From Candidatus Methanomicula labiotermitis (GTDB lineage: Archaea; Thermoplasmatota; Thermoplasmata; Methanomassiliicoccales; Methanomethylophilaceae): a stretch of DNA of 56,806 nt. This document shows, piece after piece, positions 56,475-56,806 of the stretch. The notes beneath the pieces are model-generated. The model was not told where the DNA came from. It did no database searches and saw only the letters and a program-made list of their open reading frames with translations. How positions within the stretch are numbered: the stretch's first letter is position 1; the number at the start of each line of letters is the position of its first letter. The DNA is taken from the NCBI GenBank assembly GCA_009780575.1, contig WQZU01000006.1:1-56806 (forward strand), read 5' to 3'. A program made the position numbers and the translations under genes.

Positions 56475-56732
56475 GTGGACTTAAAAACTCAAAAAATACT
56501 TTCCATCGAAGAACTGAAGTCAATAGTGAAACCGATAGCAGAAGAATATGGTGTCAAAAAGGTATTACCTATTCGGATCAGTTGCAAAGGGAACTCATAC
56601 CGAAGAAAGCGACTATGACTTCTGCATAGAGAAAGGAGAACTTAGAGACTTTTTCGAATTCTCCGCATTTTATACAGATATGGAAGGGTCACGTTGTCGA
56701 ATTCAGTTGACATTTTGTCTATGGGGAAATAA
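56475..56732 (+). pseudogene. Frameshifted minimal nucleotidyltransferase (MNT-like)
   Basis: From a GTG at 56475 the frame reads LKTQKILSIEELKSIVKPIAEEYGVKKV. The next frame then continues as YLFGSVAKGTHTEESDYDF, the GS...DxD core of MNT nucleotidyltransferases. The shift falls at about 56563-56566 (GGTATTAC), as if one T were inserted. A second shift near 56690-56706 is needed to reach VDILSMGK followed by TAA. TTAATAAAT lies about 26 nt before the GTG. Such proteins usually pair with HEPN proteins as antitoxins; no HEPN partner is seen in the remaining 74 bases. Confidence 0.7.
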
Positions 56733-56806
56733 CATCAGTTCACGCATGCTCCAGACATGGTCCGTCAGCCCGATCGCCATCGCCGGTGTCACGTGTTTGT
56801 ACGTCC

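Noticed and set aside
56733-56806. Possible HEPN partner gene after the broken nucleotidyltransferase
   Set aside because: The remaining 74 bases show no start with a ribosome site or any recognisable motif.

Overview
The window is chromosomal DNA of a euryarchaeon, most like the Methanomassiliicoccales (Thermoplasmatota). Direct evidence for Archaea is a TATA-binding protein, FEN-1, a Hel308 helicase, membrane-anchored LonB, archaeal-type methionine adenosyltransferase, archaeal GluRS, NadM and MptD (archaeal dihydroneopterin aldolase of methanopterin synthesis). The promoters are also archaeal: many start codons lie about 25 bases after a TATA box, so many mRNAs look leaderless. Of 53 intact protein genes that I call, about 39 end in TGA, 13 in TAA and only one in TAG, as expected if amber is avoided or reserved for pyrrolysine. 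The order-level placement is inference; no methanogenesis gene is present. Gene density is high, strands switch often, and no gene-free stretch exceeds 300 bases.

Layout: 1-5036 holds tRNA-Pro, aconitase, adenine phosphoribosyltransferase and an ACT-ACT-metallo-beta-lactamase fusion. 5107-13529 holds thrB-thrC, Hel308, LonB, and the nadM-pncC-ThiF-like operon. 13614-22334 holds a radical SAM enzyme, a UbiA prenyltransferase, the methionine adenosyltransferase/DUF4443 pair facing a divergent XRE-CBS regulator, RNase Z with a small zinc protein, ribulose-phosphate epimerase and FEN-1. 22465-31451 holds IleRS, a TtuA/NcsA tRNA thiolase, a second radical SAM enzyme, CysRS, two duplicated membrane-anchored proteins, and cysE/cysK. 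31551-37915 holds TBP, a three-gene pilin-like cassette, a cysteine desulfurase, pyrD-pyrK, and tRNA-Cys.

37983-41677 holds an ABC exporter and a Sel1-repeat protein. 41785-47121 is the most interesting accessory block. It holds a stand-alone CoA-dependent acyltransferase and an acyl-CoA ligase, followed by two near-identical operator-promoter modules driving an iron-type DtxR regulator and FeoB. 47118-54873 holds GluRS, a UbiD decarboxylase (probably for archaeal mevalonate), PurA, an AAA/DUF4143 ATPase with a 33-bp tandem repeat at its 5' side, Trm1 and a THEP1 NTPase. The right end has mptD and nadA facing away from a shared promoter region, and a frameshifted nucleotidyltransferase.

Functional themes: amino-acid synthesis (Thr, Cys), NAD (nadA, nadM, pncC), tRNA charging and modification (IleRS, CysRS, GluRS, Trm1, TtuA, RNase Z, two tRNAs), SAM supply and iron uptake. 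The strongest candidates for undescribed biology are the DtxR-linked acyltransferase/ligase pair with its duplicated operators, the repeat beside the DUF4143 ATPase, the ACT-MBL protein with a flavodiiron-like ligand set, and the pilin-like cassette.
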